64,000 nt of DNA, taken from the NCBI GenBank assembly GCA_028289195.1, contig JANQQR010000008.1, positions 95,499 to 159,498 of the forward strand, written 5' to 3'. The stretch is from Phycisphaerales bacterium (GTDB lineage: Bacteria > Planctomycetota > Phycisphaerae > Phycisphaerales > UBA1924). The notes beneath the pieces are model-generated. The model saw nothing but the letters and a program-made list of their open reading frames with translations, made no database searches and had not been told where the DNA came from. A program made the translations under genes and the position numbers. How positions within the stretch are numbered: the first letter of the stretch is position 1; the number at the start of each line of letters is the position of its first letter. Below, piece by piece: positions 51,883 through 62,619 of the stretch.

Positions 51883-53595
51883 ATGAGCGAGCAGACCCTG
51901 CTGAACCGCGCCAATCGCCGGGATTTCTTCGTCCACAGCGCCGGGATGATGATCGCCGCCTCTCTCCTGCCGGCCGCGAAGGCCATCGCCCGCCAGGAGG
52001 GAGACGCCGCCACCCCGTCGCGCCCCGAGATCTCGCCGGACACCATCGCCGAGGCCGAGAAGCTCATCGGCGTCGAGTTCACCCCCGAAGAGCGCGCGAT
52101 GATCGCAGAGACCGTCGCCGAGAACATCGGGACCTATGTCGAGCGCCGCAAGGTGGACCTCCCAAACGAGCTCGGCCCGCTGAGCTCGTTCAAACTCGAT
52201 CCCCGGGACGCCCTGCGCACGCCCATGTCCGAGGTGTTCCAGGGCGCCCGCGAGGCGGCCCCGCAGGTCCCGGCGCAGGACGAGGACATCGCCTACGCCC
52301 CGCTCGGTCAGCTCGCCCGCTGGATCAACAGCCGCCAGCTCACGAGCGAAACGCTGACCGAGGTCTACCTCGATCGCATCAAGGCCCTCGGCCCCACGCT
52401 CGAATGCGTCGTTACGGTCACGGAAGAACTCGCGATGGAGCAGGCCCAGGCCGCCGACCGCGAGCGCTCCAACGGCCAGTATCGCGGCCCGCTGCACGGC
52501 ATCCCCTACGGGCTGAAAGACCTGTTCGACACCTCGACGATCAAGACCACCTGGGGCGCCGAGCCTTGGAAGGACCGCCTTCCAACATCGGATTCCGCAG
52601 TCACGCGCAAGCTCCGCGACGCCGGGGCCGTGCTCGTCGCCAAGACGACGCTCGGCGCGCTCGCCTACGGCGACATCTGGTTCGGCGGGCGGACCAACAA
52701 CCCCTGGAACCTCGAGCAGGGCTCCAGCGGGTCGAGCGCGGGTTCGGCGTCCGGTACCGCCGCGGGCCTCTACGGCTTCTCAATCGGAACCGAGACGCTG
52801 GGCTCGATTGTCTCGCCGTCGATGCGCTGCGGCACAACCGGCCTCCGGCCCACCTTCGGACGCGTGTCCCGCGAGGGCGCGATGGCCCTGTGCTGGAGTC
52901 TGGACAAGGTCGGGCCGATCTGCCGCCGGGTCGAGGACTGCATCGCGGTGCTCAACGCGATGAACGGCTCGACGAGCGGCGATCCCGGTTCGGTCGACGC
53001 TCCCATCGCCTTCGTGGCCGACGCCCCGGTCGATGCGTACCGGGTGGGCTACAACCCGGCGTGGTTCGAGGGTCCCGGGACGACCGACGTCGACCGCAAC
53101 GCCCTGGAAGCGCTCAAGCACACCGGCGTGGAACTGGTCGAGGTGGAACTGCCCGACTGGCCCTACGGCGCCCTCTACTCGATCCTGATCACCGAGGCCG
53201 CCGCCGCGTTCGAGCGCATGACGCTCGACGATGTCGACGACCAACTCACCTGGCAGGAGGCCCGCGCCTGGCCCAACACGTTCCGCTCGGCGTGGTTCAT
53301 CCCCGCGATCGAGTTCATGCAGGCCGAGCGCTTCCGGCGCAAGGTGGCCAACATGCTCGAGGACGTGATCTCGGACGTCGACGTGCTCTTCGGCCCCAGC
53401 TTCGCCGCAAGCCTGCTGCTGATGACCAACTTCACCGGCCACCCCCAGCTCTGCCTCCGCGCGGGCTTCAACGACGACGGCACCCCCCGCGGCGTGTCGT
53501 TCTGGGGCCACCACTTCGACGAGGGCACGCTCTGCCGCATCGGCATGGCGCTCGAGAATGAGCTCGGCGTCTGGGACAGACGCCCGGAGATCTAG
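51883..53595 (+). CDS. Exported amidase (amidase signature family)
   Basis: A 570-aa amidase-signature hydrolase. The N-terminus has a twin-arginine motif (NRRDFF) followed by AGMMIAASLLPAAKAIA, suggesting Tat export. The Lys-Ser-Ser triad is K212 in YGLKDLF, a Ser at about 282 in GSSGSSAGSAS and S308 in TETLGSIVSPS. ATG 51883 follows AGGAGAG; the longer frame upstream has no support. The family includes GatA, but an isolated exported member hydrolyses some amide rather than acting on tRNA. It ends one base before the convergent glpD stop. Confidence 0.9.
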   Translation: MSEQTLLNRANRRDFFVHSAGMMIAASLLPAAKAIARQEGDAATPSRPEISPDTIAEAEKLIGVEFTPEERAMIAETVAENIGTYVERRKVDLPNELGPLSSFKLDPRDALRTPMSEVFQGAREAAPQVPAQDEDIAYAPLGQLARWINSRQLTSETLTEVYLDRIKALGPTLECVVTVTEELAMEQAQAADRERSNGQYRGPLHGIPYGLKDLFDTSTIKTTWGAEPWKDRLPTSDSAVTRKLRDAGAVLVAKTTLGALAYGDIWFGGRTNNPWNLEQGSSGSSAGSASGTAAGLYGFSIGTETLGSIVSPSMRCGTTGLRPTFGRVSREGAMALCWSLDKVGPICRRVEDCIAVLNAMNGSTSGDPGSVDAPIAFVADAPVDAYRVGYNPAWFEGPGTTDVDRNALEALKHTGVELVEVELPDWPYGALYSILITEAAAAFERMTLDDVDDQLTWQEARAWPNTFRSAWFIPAIEFMQAERFRRKVANMLEDVISDVDVLFGPSFAASLLLMTNFTGHPQLCLRAGFNDDGTPRGVSFWGHHFDEGTLCRIGMALENELGVWDRRPEI

Positions 53596-53596
53596 A

Positions 53597-55161
53597 TCAG
53601 AATTCTAGCACGTAACGATCGGCGATGGACCCGAACGCTTGGTTCTGCGCATTGACCCAGCTGGAGTCCTGAGCGGATTCCTCCGCCAAGATCTCCGCAA
53701 CCGTGCGCGCCGCTTCCTTCGCCGCCCGAGCATCGAACAACAGCGCGCGCGTCCGGCGCGCGAGCACATCATCGACGGTGCGAGCCATCTCGCGGCGTGC
53801 GCTGAATCGGACCTGGCCCCGCGTGATCGGGAGGCGTGCGTGCACGGGCTCGCTGCCGTCCGGCGAATCCTCTTCACACGCACGCACAGCATGCGCGTCG
53901 GAGCCGTAGAACCCCAGACGCCCGCTCTGGACCTCGGATTCCATTGACCCGTGGATTGCCAGGGCGCCCGTGGCGCACTGCACCGGATCCAGCCCCGCGA
54001 GCGGGGCAGCGTGATCGACCACGTCCTCCGCCATCTTCCGATACGTCGTCCACTTGCCGCCCGCGACCGTCAGCAGCCCTGACACGGGGTCGATCGTGAT
54101 CGTGTGGTCCCGCGAGAGGCTTGCTGTCTTCTTGCCGTCACCGGTGCGCACGAGCGGGCGGATGCCGGCGAACACGCTGAGCACATCCGCGCGAGTCGCG
54201 TCTGTCCCAAGGTACCGAGCCGCGGTCTCGAGGATGAAATCGATCTCCTCGTCCATCGGGCGGGGCTCCAGCGACGCGTTCTCGATCGGCACGTCGGTCG
54301 TGCCCACGACGCAGACGTCGTGCCACGGGATGGCGAACATCACCCGCCCGTCGCTCGTGTGCGGCACCATGATCGCGTGCTCGTGCGGCACGAAGCGCTC
54401 GGGGAGCACCACGTGGGCGCCCTGGCTGGGCGCGATCATCGCCGGAGCCTCGGGATCGTCCATCCGGCGCACGCCATCGGCGAACGGTCCCGTGGCGTTG
54501 ATGACGACCCTCGCTCGAACCTCGAACCCCTCGCCCGTCTCCTCGTCGATCAGCTCGACGCCCTCGATCTGCCCGGCGTCGTCCTTCACCAGGCCCGCGC
54601 ACCGGACGTAGTTGCAGCAGCACGCGCCCTGCTCGACCGCCGTCTGCGCGAGGTTGATCGCCAGGCGGGCGTCGTCGAACTGCCCGTCGTAATACAGCGT
54701 CCCCCCCCGCAGCCCCTCCGTCTCGATCGTGGGAATCCGCTCGATGATCTCATCGCGATCGAAGTGGCGCGAGCGCCCGAAGCCGTACTTGCCCGCCAGC
54801 GCGTCGTAGACCTTGAGCCCGATCCCGTAGAACGGCGACTCCCACCACTGGTAGCTGGGCACGATGAACGCCAGATCGTTCACGAGGTGCGGTGCATTCC
54901 GCCGGAGGAGCCCGCGCTCCTTGAGCGCCTCGATCACCAGCGAGATGTTCCCCTGCTGCAGGTAGCGCACGCCCCCGTGCACCAGCTTCGTCGATCGGCT
55001 GCTCGTGCCCTTGGCGAAGTCGCTCTGCTCGACGAGCGCCACCCGGTAGCCCCGAGAAGCAGCATCGACCGCGACACCGAGCCCAGTCGCGCCGCCCCCG
55101 ATCACGAGCATGTCCCACGGATCTCCGCCGGCCCGAAGACGATCGATCTGGTCCGCACGAT

Positions 55162-55165
<4 letters not shown>
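53597..55165 (-). CDS. glpD: Glycerol-3-phosphate dehydrogenase (FAD)
   Basis: A 522-aa membrane-associated flavoenzyme, sn-glycerol-3-phosphate to dihydroxyacetone phosphate with electrons to quinone. FAD fold [16 protein letters not shown] near residue 20, [59 protein letters not shown] and the [14 protein letters not shown] motif. ATG 55165 overlaps the glpK stop (ATGA), so this is a coupled glpK-glpD unit for glycerol use. Confidence 0.96.
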
Positions 55166-56643
<1,478 letters not shown>

Positions 56644-56748
56644 TTGCCAAAGCCTCCCCGAGGTTTGCCCGACGTTATCGGCTGGAGTGTTCCCACGCCA
56701 GATCCGAGGACCGACCCATCATTCCGCGGTGTATTTGGAGCCTCCAGC

Positions 56749-56777
56749 TTCGCCCCGCTCGCGAGCGCCTGTACTAT
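56749..56777 (+). promoter_or_regulatory. Possible promoter of the large BNR protein
   Basis: TTCGCC (56749-56754) and TACTAT (56772-56777) are 17 nt apart in the divergent gap after glpK. The leader to the GTG would be about 55 nt. Confidence 0.3.
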
Positions 56778-56837
56778 CCAACCGGTGCGCCTCCCCGGGC
56801 ACACCCCTGTGAAGCCGATTTGTTCGAGGAGAGAGCT

Positions 56838-59800
56838 GTGATCAAGCCGACCGTGCCGATGAGCGCGCGCGCCCTGGGGCTCGCGCTGGTGTCTTCCCTG
56901 CTCCTGTCCGGCGCCGCCCCGCAGGCGAGTGCCCGGGACGACGACAAGCACCAATTCCACACCCTCGAGTGGCGGAACATCGGTCCCTCGCGAGGCGGGC
57001 GCGTGCAATCAGTCTCCGGCGTCGTGGGCGACCCGTTCACCTACTACATGGGCGCCACCGGCGGCGGCGTCTGGAAGACCCAGGACGCCGGCGGCTCGTG
57101 GCGCAACATCACCGACGGGTTCCTTGGCACCGGCTCGGTCGGCGACGTCGCAGTCAGCGAGTCCGACCCGAACGTCATCTACGTGGGCATGGGCGAGGCC
57201 GACATCCGGGGCAACTTCTCCCACGGGGACGGCGTCTACAAGTCCGAAGACGCGGGCGCCACCTGGGAGCACATCGGCCTCGAAGACTCGCGCCAGATCG
57301 GGCGCATCGCGATCCACCCGACCAACCCGGACATCGCGTTCGTCGCGGCTCTGGGCCACGTCTTCGGGCCCAACGCCCAGCGCGGCGTCTTCCGGACGAC
57401 CGACGGCGGCGACAGCTGGGAGCGCGTGTGCTACGTCGACGATCGCACGGGCGCGATCGACGTGCGCATCGACCCGTGGAACCCGCGCGTGATCTACGCC
57501 GGGTTCTGGCAGGTGCGGCGCACGCCCTGGAGCCTCGAGTCCGGCGGGCCGGGCAGCGGGCTCTTCAAGAGCACCGACGGCGGCGACACCTGGACGGAAC
57601 TCGGCGGCGGCCTGCCCGAGGGCGTGAAGGGCAAGATCAGCGTCAGCCCCAGCCGCGCCCAGCGCGGCGTCGTCTACGCGATCATCGAAGCCGAGGACGG
57701 CGGCGTGTTCCGCTCCAGCAACGGCGGCGAGACATGGCGCAAGACCTCGGCCGACCAGAATCTGCGCCAGAGAGCCTGGTACTACACGCACATCTACGCC
57801 GACCCCCAGGACGTCAACACGGTCTACGTGATGAACGTGTTCTTCCTGAAGTCCACCGACGGCGGGCGGAACTTCCGCCCGGTGCGCGTGCCCCATGTCG
57901 ACAACCACGACCTGTGGATCGATCCCCACAACAACCAGCGCATCATCAACGGCAACGACGGCGGCGCCAACGTCAGCTTCAACGCCGGACGCACCTGGTC
58001 ACGCCAGGACAACCAGCCGACCGCGCAGTTCTACCACGTCATCACCGACAACAACTTCCCCTACCGCGTGCTCGGTGCCCAGCAGGACAACTCAACAGCG
58101 TCGATCTCCAGCCAGAACAGGCTGGGGCGTGACCGCTTCCACCCGGTCGGCGGAGGCGAGAGCGGCTACATCGCCCCGCGCCACGACAACCCCGACATCG
58201 TCTACGCGGGCTCCTACTCAGGCTTCCTGACCCGGTACGACCACGACCTGGGCGTCACCCGCAACATCACGGTGTGGCCGGAGAACCCGATGGGCGGCGG
58301 CGCCGACGTGCTCCGCTACCGCTTCCAGTGGACATTCCCGATCGTCGTTTCCGTTCATGACCCGGACGTGCTCTACACCGCCGGCAACGTCGTGTTCAAG
58401 TCGACAGACGAGGGCGGGTCGTTCGATGCGATCAGCCCGGACCTCACGACGAACGACAAGTCCAAGCAGCGCTCCAGCGGCGGCGTGATCACCAAGGACA
58501 ACACGGGCGTCGAGTACTACTGCACCGTGTTCGCGCTGGCCGAGTCCCCGCTCGAGCAGGGCCTGCTCTGGGCCGGCAGCGACGACGGCCTCGTGCACGT
58601 CACCTCCGACGAGGGCGGCGAGTGGACGAACATCACTCCCGAGGGCATGGGCGACTGGCCGATGATCAGCCAGATCGACGCCTCGCATCACGACGCCGAC
58701 AAGGCCTACCTCGCGGTCAACCGCTACAAGATGAACGACTTCGCGCCGTACATCTACAAGACCACCGATCGCGGCCAGACCTGGACAAAGATCACCACCG
58801 GCATCGCCCAGGACGCGTTCGTCCGCGTGGTCCGCGAGGATCCGGAGCGCGAGGGCCTGCTCTTCGCCGGCACCGAGACCGGCGTCTACTACTCGATGAA
58901 CGACGGCGAGAGCTGGCAGGCGCTGCAGCTGAACCTGCCGGTCGTCCCGATCACCGACCTCGTGATCAAGGAAGACGACGTCGTCGTCTCCACCCAGGGG
59001 CGCTCCTTCTGGATCCTCGACGACATCTCGGCCATGCGCCAGTGGGACGAGGGCATCCCCGACGCCCACTGGCACCTGTTCACGCCCGCCGACGCCTATC
59101 GCGAAGGGTGGGACAGCGTCCGCGTGCAGTACCACCTGGACGACGACTTCGAGGGCCCGCTCGAGATCACCTTCCGCAACACCGACGGCGAGGTCGTCCG
59201 CACCTTCCGCTCCGACAAACCCGAGATGGCCACTCCCAACCCCTTTGCAGCGATGTTCGGCTTCGACCCCGGCGGACCGGCCCAGGTGACGACCAACGAG
59301 GGCCTCAACACCTTCGAGTGGAACATGCGCCACTCCGATCCCGCCAAGGTGCCCGGGGCCGTGTACTGGGGCCCCGACCCGCGTGGCCCGCGCGTGCGCC
59401 CCGGCGACTACCTCGTGCAGATCTGCAACGGCGAGGAGCACCTCGAAGCTCCGTTCACGATCCACGCCGACCCGCGGATCGAGACGAGCGAGGACGAGTA
59501 CGCCGAGCAGGAGCGCTTCATGCGGGCGGTCAACGCTGAGATCGATCGCACCCACACCGCGATCAACACGATCCGCAACGTGCGCAAGCAGGTCGACGCC
59601 GCGCTCGCCCACGCCCGGAAGGCCGGCATGGAAGAAGACCTCACCGGCCCGGCCAAGGAACTCAAGGACGCGCTGACCGCGATCGAAGAGGAGCTCATCC
59701 AGACCCGCTCCAAGTCGCCCCAGGACCCGCTGAACTTCCCGATCAAGGTCAACGACAAGCTCAGCAGCATCCAGAACATCGCCGAGAACGACTACGCCCC

Positions 59801-60005
59801 GACGGCGCAGGTCTACGACGTGTTCGAGATGCTCAAGGCGATCGTGGACGAACAGCTCGCCAAGCTCGACGACATCCTCGAGTCCGATGTGCCGGCGTTC
59901 AACGACCTCGTCGCCCGCCAGACGGTGCCCGCGATCATCCTCGAGAGCGCCGAGGAGGACGACGACGCGAGCGAGGGTTCGGAGGCCGAATCCGAGGCCC
60001 GGTGA
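56838..60005 (+). CDS. Large exported BNR / sortilin-like repeat protein
   Basis: A 1055-aa secreted protein. Signal peptide LALVSSLLLSGAAPQASA, then about 700 residues of BNR/Asp-box repeats (S-x-D-G-G-x-T-W, e.g. KSTDGGDTWTE, RTTDGGDSWER, KTTDRGQTWTK) forming one or two large beta-propellers of the VPS10/sortilin type. A beta-sandwich at about 755-880 and a helical, coiled-coil-like tail with an acidic end (EEDDDASEGSEAESEAR) follow. The start is GTG 56838 behind GAGGAGAG. Often annotated as a glycosyl hydrolase, but catalytic residues cannot be assigned, so the function is unproven. A second member begins at 62620. Confidence 0.87.
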   Translation: MIKPTVPMSARALGLALVSSLLLSGAAPQASARDDDKHQFHTLEWRNIGPSRGGRVQSVSGVVGDPFTYYMGATGGGVWKTQDAGGSWRNITDGFLGTGSVGDVAVSESDPNVIYVGMGEADIRGNFSHGDGVYKSEDAGATWEHIGLEDSRQIGRIAIHPTNPDIAFVAALGHVFGPNAQRGVFRTTDGGDSWERVCYVDDRTGAIDVRIDPWNPRVIYAGFWQVRRTPWSLESGGPGSGLFKSTDGGDTWTELGGGLPEGVKGKISVSPSRAQRGVVYAIIEAEDGGVFRSSNGGETWRKTSADQNLRQRAWYYTHIYADPQDVNTVYVMNVFFLKSTDGGRNFRPVRVPHVDNHDLWIDPHNNQRIINGNDGGANVSFNAGRTWSRQDNQPTAQFYHVITDNNFPYRVLGAQQDNSTASISSQNRLGRDRFHPVGGGESGYIAPRHDNPDIVYAGSYSGFLTRYDHDLGVTRNITVWPENPMGGGADVLRYRFQWTFPIVVSVHDPDVLYTAGNVVFKSTDEGGSFDAISPDLTTNDKSKQRSSGGVITKDNTGVEYYCTVFALAESPLEQGLLWAGSDDGLVHVTSDEGGEWTNITPEGMGDWPMISQIDASHHDADKAYLAVNRYKMNDFAPYIYKTTDRGQTWTKITTGIAQDAFVRVVREDPEREGLLFAGTETGVYYSMNDGESWQALQLNLPVVPITDLVIKEDDVVVSTQGRSFWILDDISAMRQWDEGIPDAHWHLFTPADAYREGWDSVRVQYHLDDDFEGPLEITFRNTDGEVVRTFRSDKPEMATPNPFAAMFGFDPGGPAQVTTNEGLNTFEWNMRHSDPAKVPGAVYWGPDPRGPRVRPGDYLVQICNGEEHLEAPFTIHADPRIETSEDEYAEQERFMRAVNAEIDRTHTAINTIRNVRKQVDAALAHARKAGMEEDLTGPAKELKDALTAIEEELIQTRSKSPQDPLNFPIKVNDKLSSIQNIAENDYAPTAQVYDVFEMLKAIVDEQLAKLDDILESDVPAFNDLVARQTVPAIILESAEEDDDASEGSEAESEAR

Positions 60006-60010
60006 CGCGG

Positions 60011-60016
60011 TATAGT
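60011..60016 (+). promoter_or_regulatory. Leaderless -10 box of the PepSY gene
   Basis: TATAGT ends 8 nt before the ATG at 60025, directly after the BNR gene's stop. Confidence 0.4.
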
Positions 60017-60024
60017 TCCGCCCC

Positions 60025-60594
60025 ATGAGCCGTCACCCGGTCGGCAAGCAGGTCAACAAGTGGTCCCGCAAGCTGCACCGGTGGGGCTCGATCCTCATTG
60101 CGCTCCCGGTGGCGATCGTGATCGCCTCGGGCATCGTTCTCCAGCTCAAGAAGGACGTCGCCTGGGTGCAGCCCCCGACCCAGCGGTCCTCCGATCCGGC
60201 GCTCGCGATGAGCTTCGAGGAGATCCTCGAGGTCACGCGCACCGTGCCCGAGGCCGAGGTCGAGTCGTGGGACGACGTCGATCGCCTCGACGTCCGGCCC
60301 GGCAGGGGCGTGGCGAAGGTCCGCTGCAACAATCGCTGGGAGGTGCAGATCGACACCAACTCCGGCGAGGTGCTGTCATCGACCTACCGGCGCTCCGATC
60401 TGATCGAGCAGATCCACGACGGCTCGTGGTTCCACGACGCCGCCAAGCTCTGGATCTTCCTCCCCAGCGGCATCGTGCTCTTCGCCCTCTGGCTGACCGG
60501 GATGTGGCTCTGGCTCCTCCCGTTCAGAGCCAAGCGCAACGCCGCGAAACGGCGCGCAGAGTTCGCGGCCAATCGCAGCGGTCCGGGTGTATGA
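60025..60594 (+). CDS. PepSY-domain membrane protein
   Basis: A 189-aa protein with an N-terminal membrane helix (RWGSILIALPVAIVIASGIVLQLK), a soluble PepSY-like domain at about 55-125 (FEEILEVTRTVPEAEVESW, NRWEVQIDTNSGEVLSS) and a C-terminal helix (WIFLPSGIVLFALWLTGMWLWLLPF) with a basic tail. PepSY-TM proteins are often linked to iron-siderophore reduction or peptidase inhibition. It overlaps the porin start (ATGA), so it is probably functionally paired with that porin. Confidence 0.85.
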   Translation: MSRHPVGKQVNKWSRKLHRWGSILIALPVAIVIASGIVLQLKKDVAWVQPPTQRSSDPALAMSFEEILEVTRTVPEAEVESWDDVDRLDVRPGRGVAKVRCNNRWEVQIDTNSGEVLSSTYRRSDLIEQIHDGSWFHDAAKLWIFLPSGIVLFALWLTGMWLWLLPFRAKRNAAKRRAEFAANRSGPGV

Positions 60595-61832
60595 ACAGGG
60601 CGATCGCCGGCTCCATCGCGACGGCGTCGCTCCTCACGGGCGTTCCCGCATCCGGCGAGGCCGACGAAGACCGCATCCGTGCGCTCGTCGCCGAGACGCT
60701 CGCAGACGCGAGCGCTCGCTCCAGCCTGTTGCAAGATTCGCCGGCCTCCGGGCACGACGGGCGCTTCTTCCTCGCATCGCCCGACGGCGACTTCCGCCTC
60801 GAGTTCACCGGCTACGTGCAGTTCCGCTACGACGCCGTGTTCCGCGACACCGATGAGCCCGGGGAGTCCGATTTCGAGTCCGGATTCCAGACGAGGCGTT
60901 CGCGACTGACGTTCCAGGGCCACGTGTTCGACCCGTCGCTCGAATACAAGGTGACCAGCGCATTCAGCCGAAACGGCGGCGACGCGCGGCTCTCCGACGG
61001 CTACATCGTCAAGTCCTGGGAGGGCGGCTGGGCTGTCAAGGCCGGGCAGTTCAAACTGCCCTTCCTGCGGGAAGAACTCACCAGCGCCAAGCGCCTGATG
61101 GCCGTCGATCGTTCAATCACGAACGCGGCGTTCACGCTGAGCCGCTCGATGGGCGTCGAGGGCTCGTACGAGGCCGGACGGCTCCGCACGGCCATCGCGA
61201 TCTCCAACGGCGGGGACGGCGCCAACCAGAGCTTCCCGGACGGCCCCGCCCGCTTCAGCGCCACGGGCCGGCTCGAGTTCCTGCTCGGCTCGGATGTGAG
61301 CTTCCGCCCCTATCGCTCGGGCACCGCTCAGGAGCGCGACTCGATCACCGCCATGCTCGGCGCCGCGGCCCACTTCGAGGAGTTCGACGACGACGATCCC
61401 GGAGACGACCCCATGGGGCGCCGGTTCGGCTGGTCGCTCGATGCGAGCGTCAAGGGCAATCGCTGGCAGGCGATGGCGGCGCTGATCGGCAACCAGGATT
61501 CGGAAGGGAATGACGGCAAGAGCGCCCACGACTACGGCGTGATCGCCCAAGCGTCGTACCTCGTGACCGATCGCGTGGAGCCGTTCGCCCGCTACGACGT
61601 CGTGATCCCCGATCGCGATCGCGAGGGCAACGACAACTTCAATACCGTGACCGTCGGCGCCAACTGGTACCTGCACGGCCACGCCGCCAAGCTCACAACA
61701 GATCTGCAGTGGGCGCTCGACGACACGGCCGACAACGACCTCGTCGGGCGCCAGACGGCGCGGGCGCTGCTCGACAGCGCCGGGTCGCAGACGCAACTGG
61801 CGCTGCGGATTCAGGTGCAATTGGTGTTCTAA
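60591..61832 (+). CDS. OprO/OprP-type outer-membrane porin
   Basis: A 413-aa porin. After a short signal peptide and a helical stretch, the barrel starts near residue 65 (FRLEFTGYVQFRYDAVF, QTRRSRLTFQGHVFDPSLEYKV), continues with FKLPFLREELTSAKRLMAVDRS, a motif typical of the phosphate-selective porin O/P family, and ends in Phe (IQVQLVF), the outer-membrane sorting signal. The family takes up phosphate, polyphosphate or other anions. It is coupled to the PepSY gene. Confidence 0.9.
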   Translation: MNRAIAGSIATASLLTGVPASGEADEDRIRALVAETLADASARSSLLQDSPASGHDGRFFLASPDGDFRLEFTGYVQFRYDAVFRDTDEPGESDFESGFQTRRSRLTFQGHVFDPSLEYKVTSAFSRNGGDARLSDGYIVKSWEGGWAVKAGQFKLPFLREELTSAKRLMAVDRSITNAAFTLSRSMGVEGSYEAGRLRTAIAISNGGDGANQSFPDGPARFSATGRLEFLLGSDVSFRPYRSGTAQERDSITAMLGAAAHFEEFDDDDPGDDPMGRRFGWSLDASVKGNRWQAMAALIGNQDSEGNDGKSAHDYGVIAQASYLVTDRVEPFARYDVVIPDRDREGNDNFNTVTVGANWYLHGHAAKLTTDLQWALDDTADNDLVGRQTARALLDSAGSQTQLALRIQVQLVF

Positions 61833-61892
61833 AGTATGATCTGTCGCAGATAAATATGGGCCTCGGCCGCTGTGTACTCACTGGGAGTTTCC

Positions 61893-62402
61893 ATGACGCG
61901 CACACATGCGTTGACGCTCGCACTAGCTCTGCTCCTCGGAACAGCACTTGGAGCATCTGGACTGAGACCCGCGCACGGCCAGACCAACGGAGACCAGCAA
62001 CTCGCTGCACTCCGGGCGAAACTCGAGCACATCGTGGCGACGCCTGACGACAACGAGATGGAGGCGCGCCTGTATGAGTTTGGCCTGCGATTTGGCGTCC
62101 AATCCACCTTGCGCTTCGGAGATCGATCGGTGATTAGCCGGGGCGTCTTCTTGATAGAGCCGCGAGGTGATCGGGATTGGACCCTGCGGCCTCAACTCAG
62201 TGACGACTCCGTCCAGATCGATGCGTGGCCGTCTGCGTTCTGGATCATGTCGAAGACAGATGATGCTCCGCCACAGATCGGCGAGATCAACGATGTCCCC
62301 CATCACGCCGACACGCTGGTCGTTCGCACAAACGATCGGATCTTCGTAATCGACGCGGAAGATGGGCTGGTGCAGATCTTCGAACACCCGGACAACGATT
62401 GA
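61893..62402 (+). CDS. Small exported hypothetical protein
   Basis: 169 aa, not recognised. A clear signal peptide (THALTLALALLLGTALGASGL) is followed by a mixed alpha/beta region with RGVFLIEPRGDRDWTLRPQL and an acidic end. ATG 61893 follows TGGGAG, and a TATGAT box lies about 50 nt upstream, just after the porin stop. The local base composition is somewhat less GC-rich than its neighbours, which could hint at a different origin, but this was judged only by eye. Confidence 0.7.
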   Translation: MTRTHALTLALALLLGTALGASGLRPAHGQTNGDQQLAALRAKLEHIVATPDDNEMEARLYEFGLRFGVQSTLRFGDRSVISRGVFLIEPRGDRDWTLRPQLSDDSVQIDAWPSAFWIMSKTDDAPPQIGEINDVPHHADTLVVRTNDRIFVIDAEDGLVQIFEHPDND

Positions 62403-62619
62403 CAATCCTCCCGTGGATCCCGAATCCCCACGGCCGGCCGCGCTCAGCGGGCGCCAGTCACCGATCACCAACCAAGGCATGGGAGAATCACCCTCCCACC
62501 GCTGACTCCCCGCGAAGAACCCCCGTTCTCTGGCCCGATCCGCCGGATCCGGTACCCTTGAGGGCCCGCGCGGCTCCGCGCCGCGCAGCGATATCCCGCC
62601 CGATCTCGGAGGTACTGAG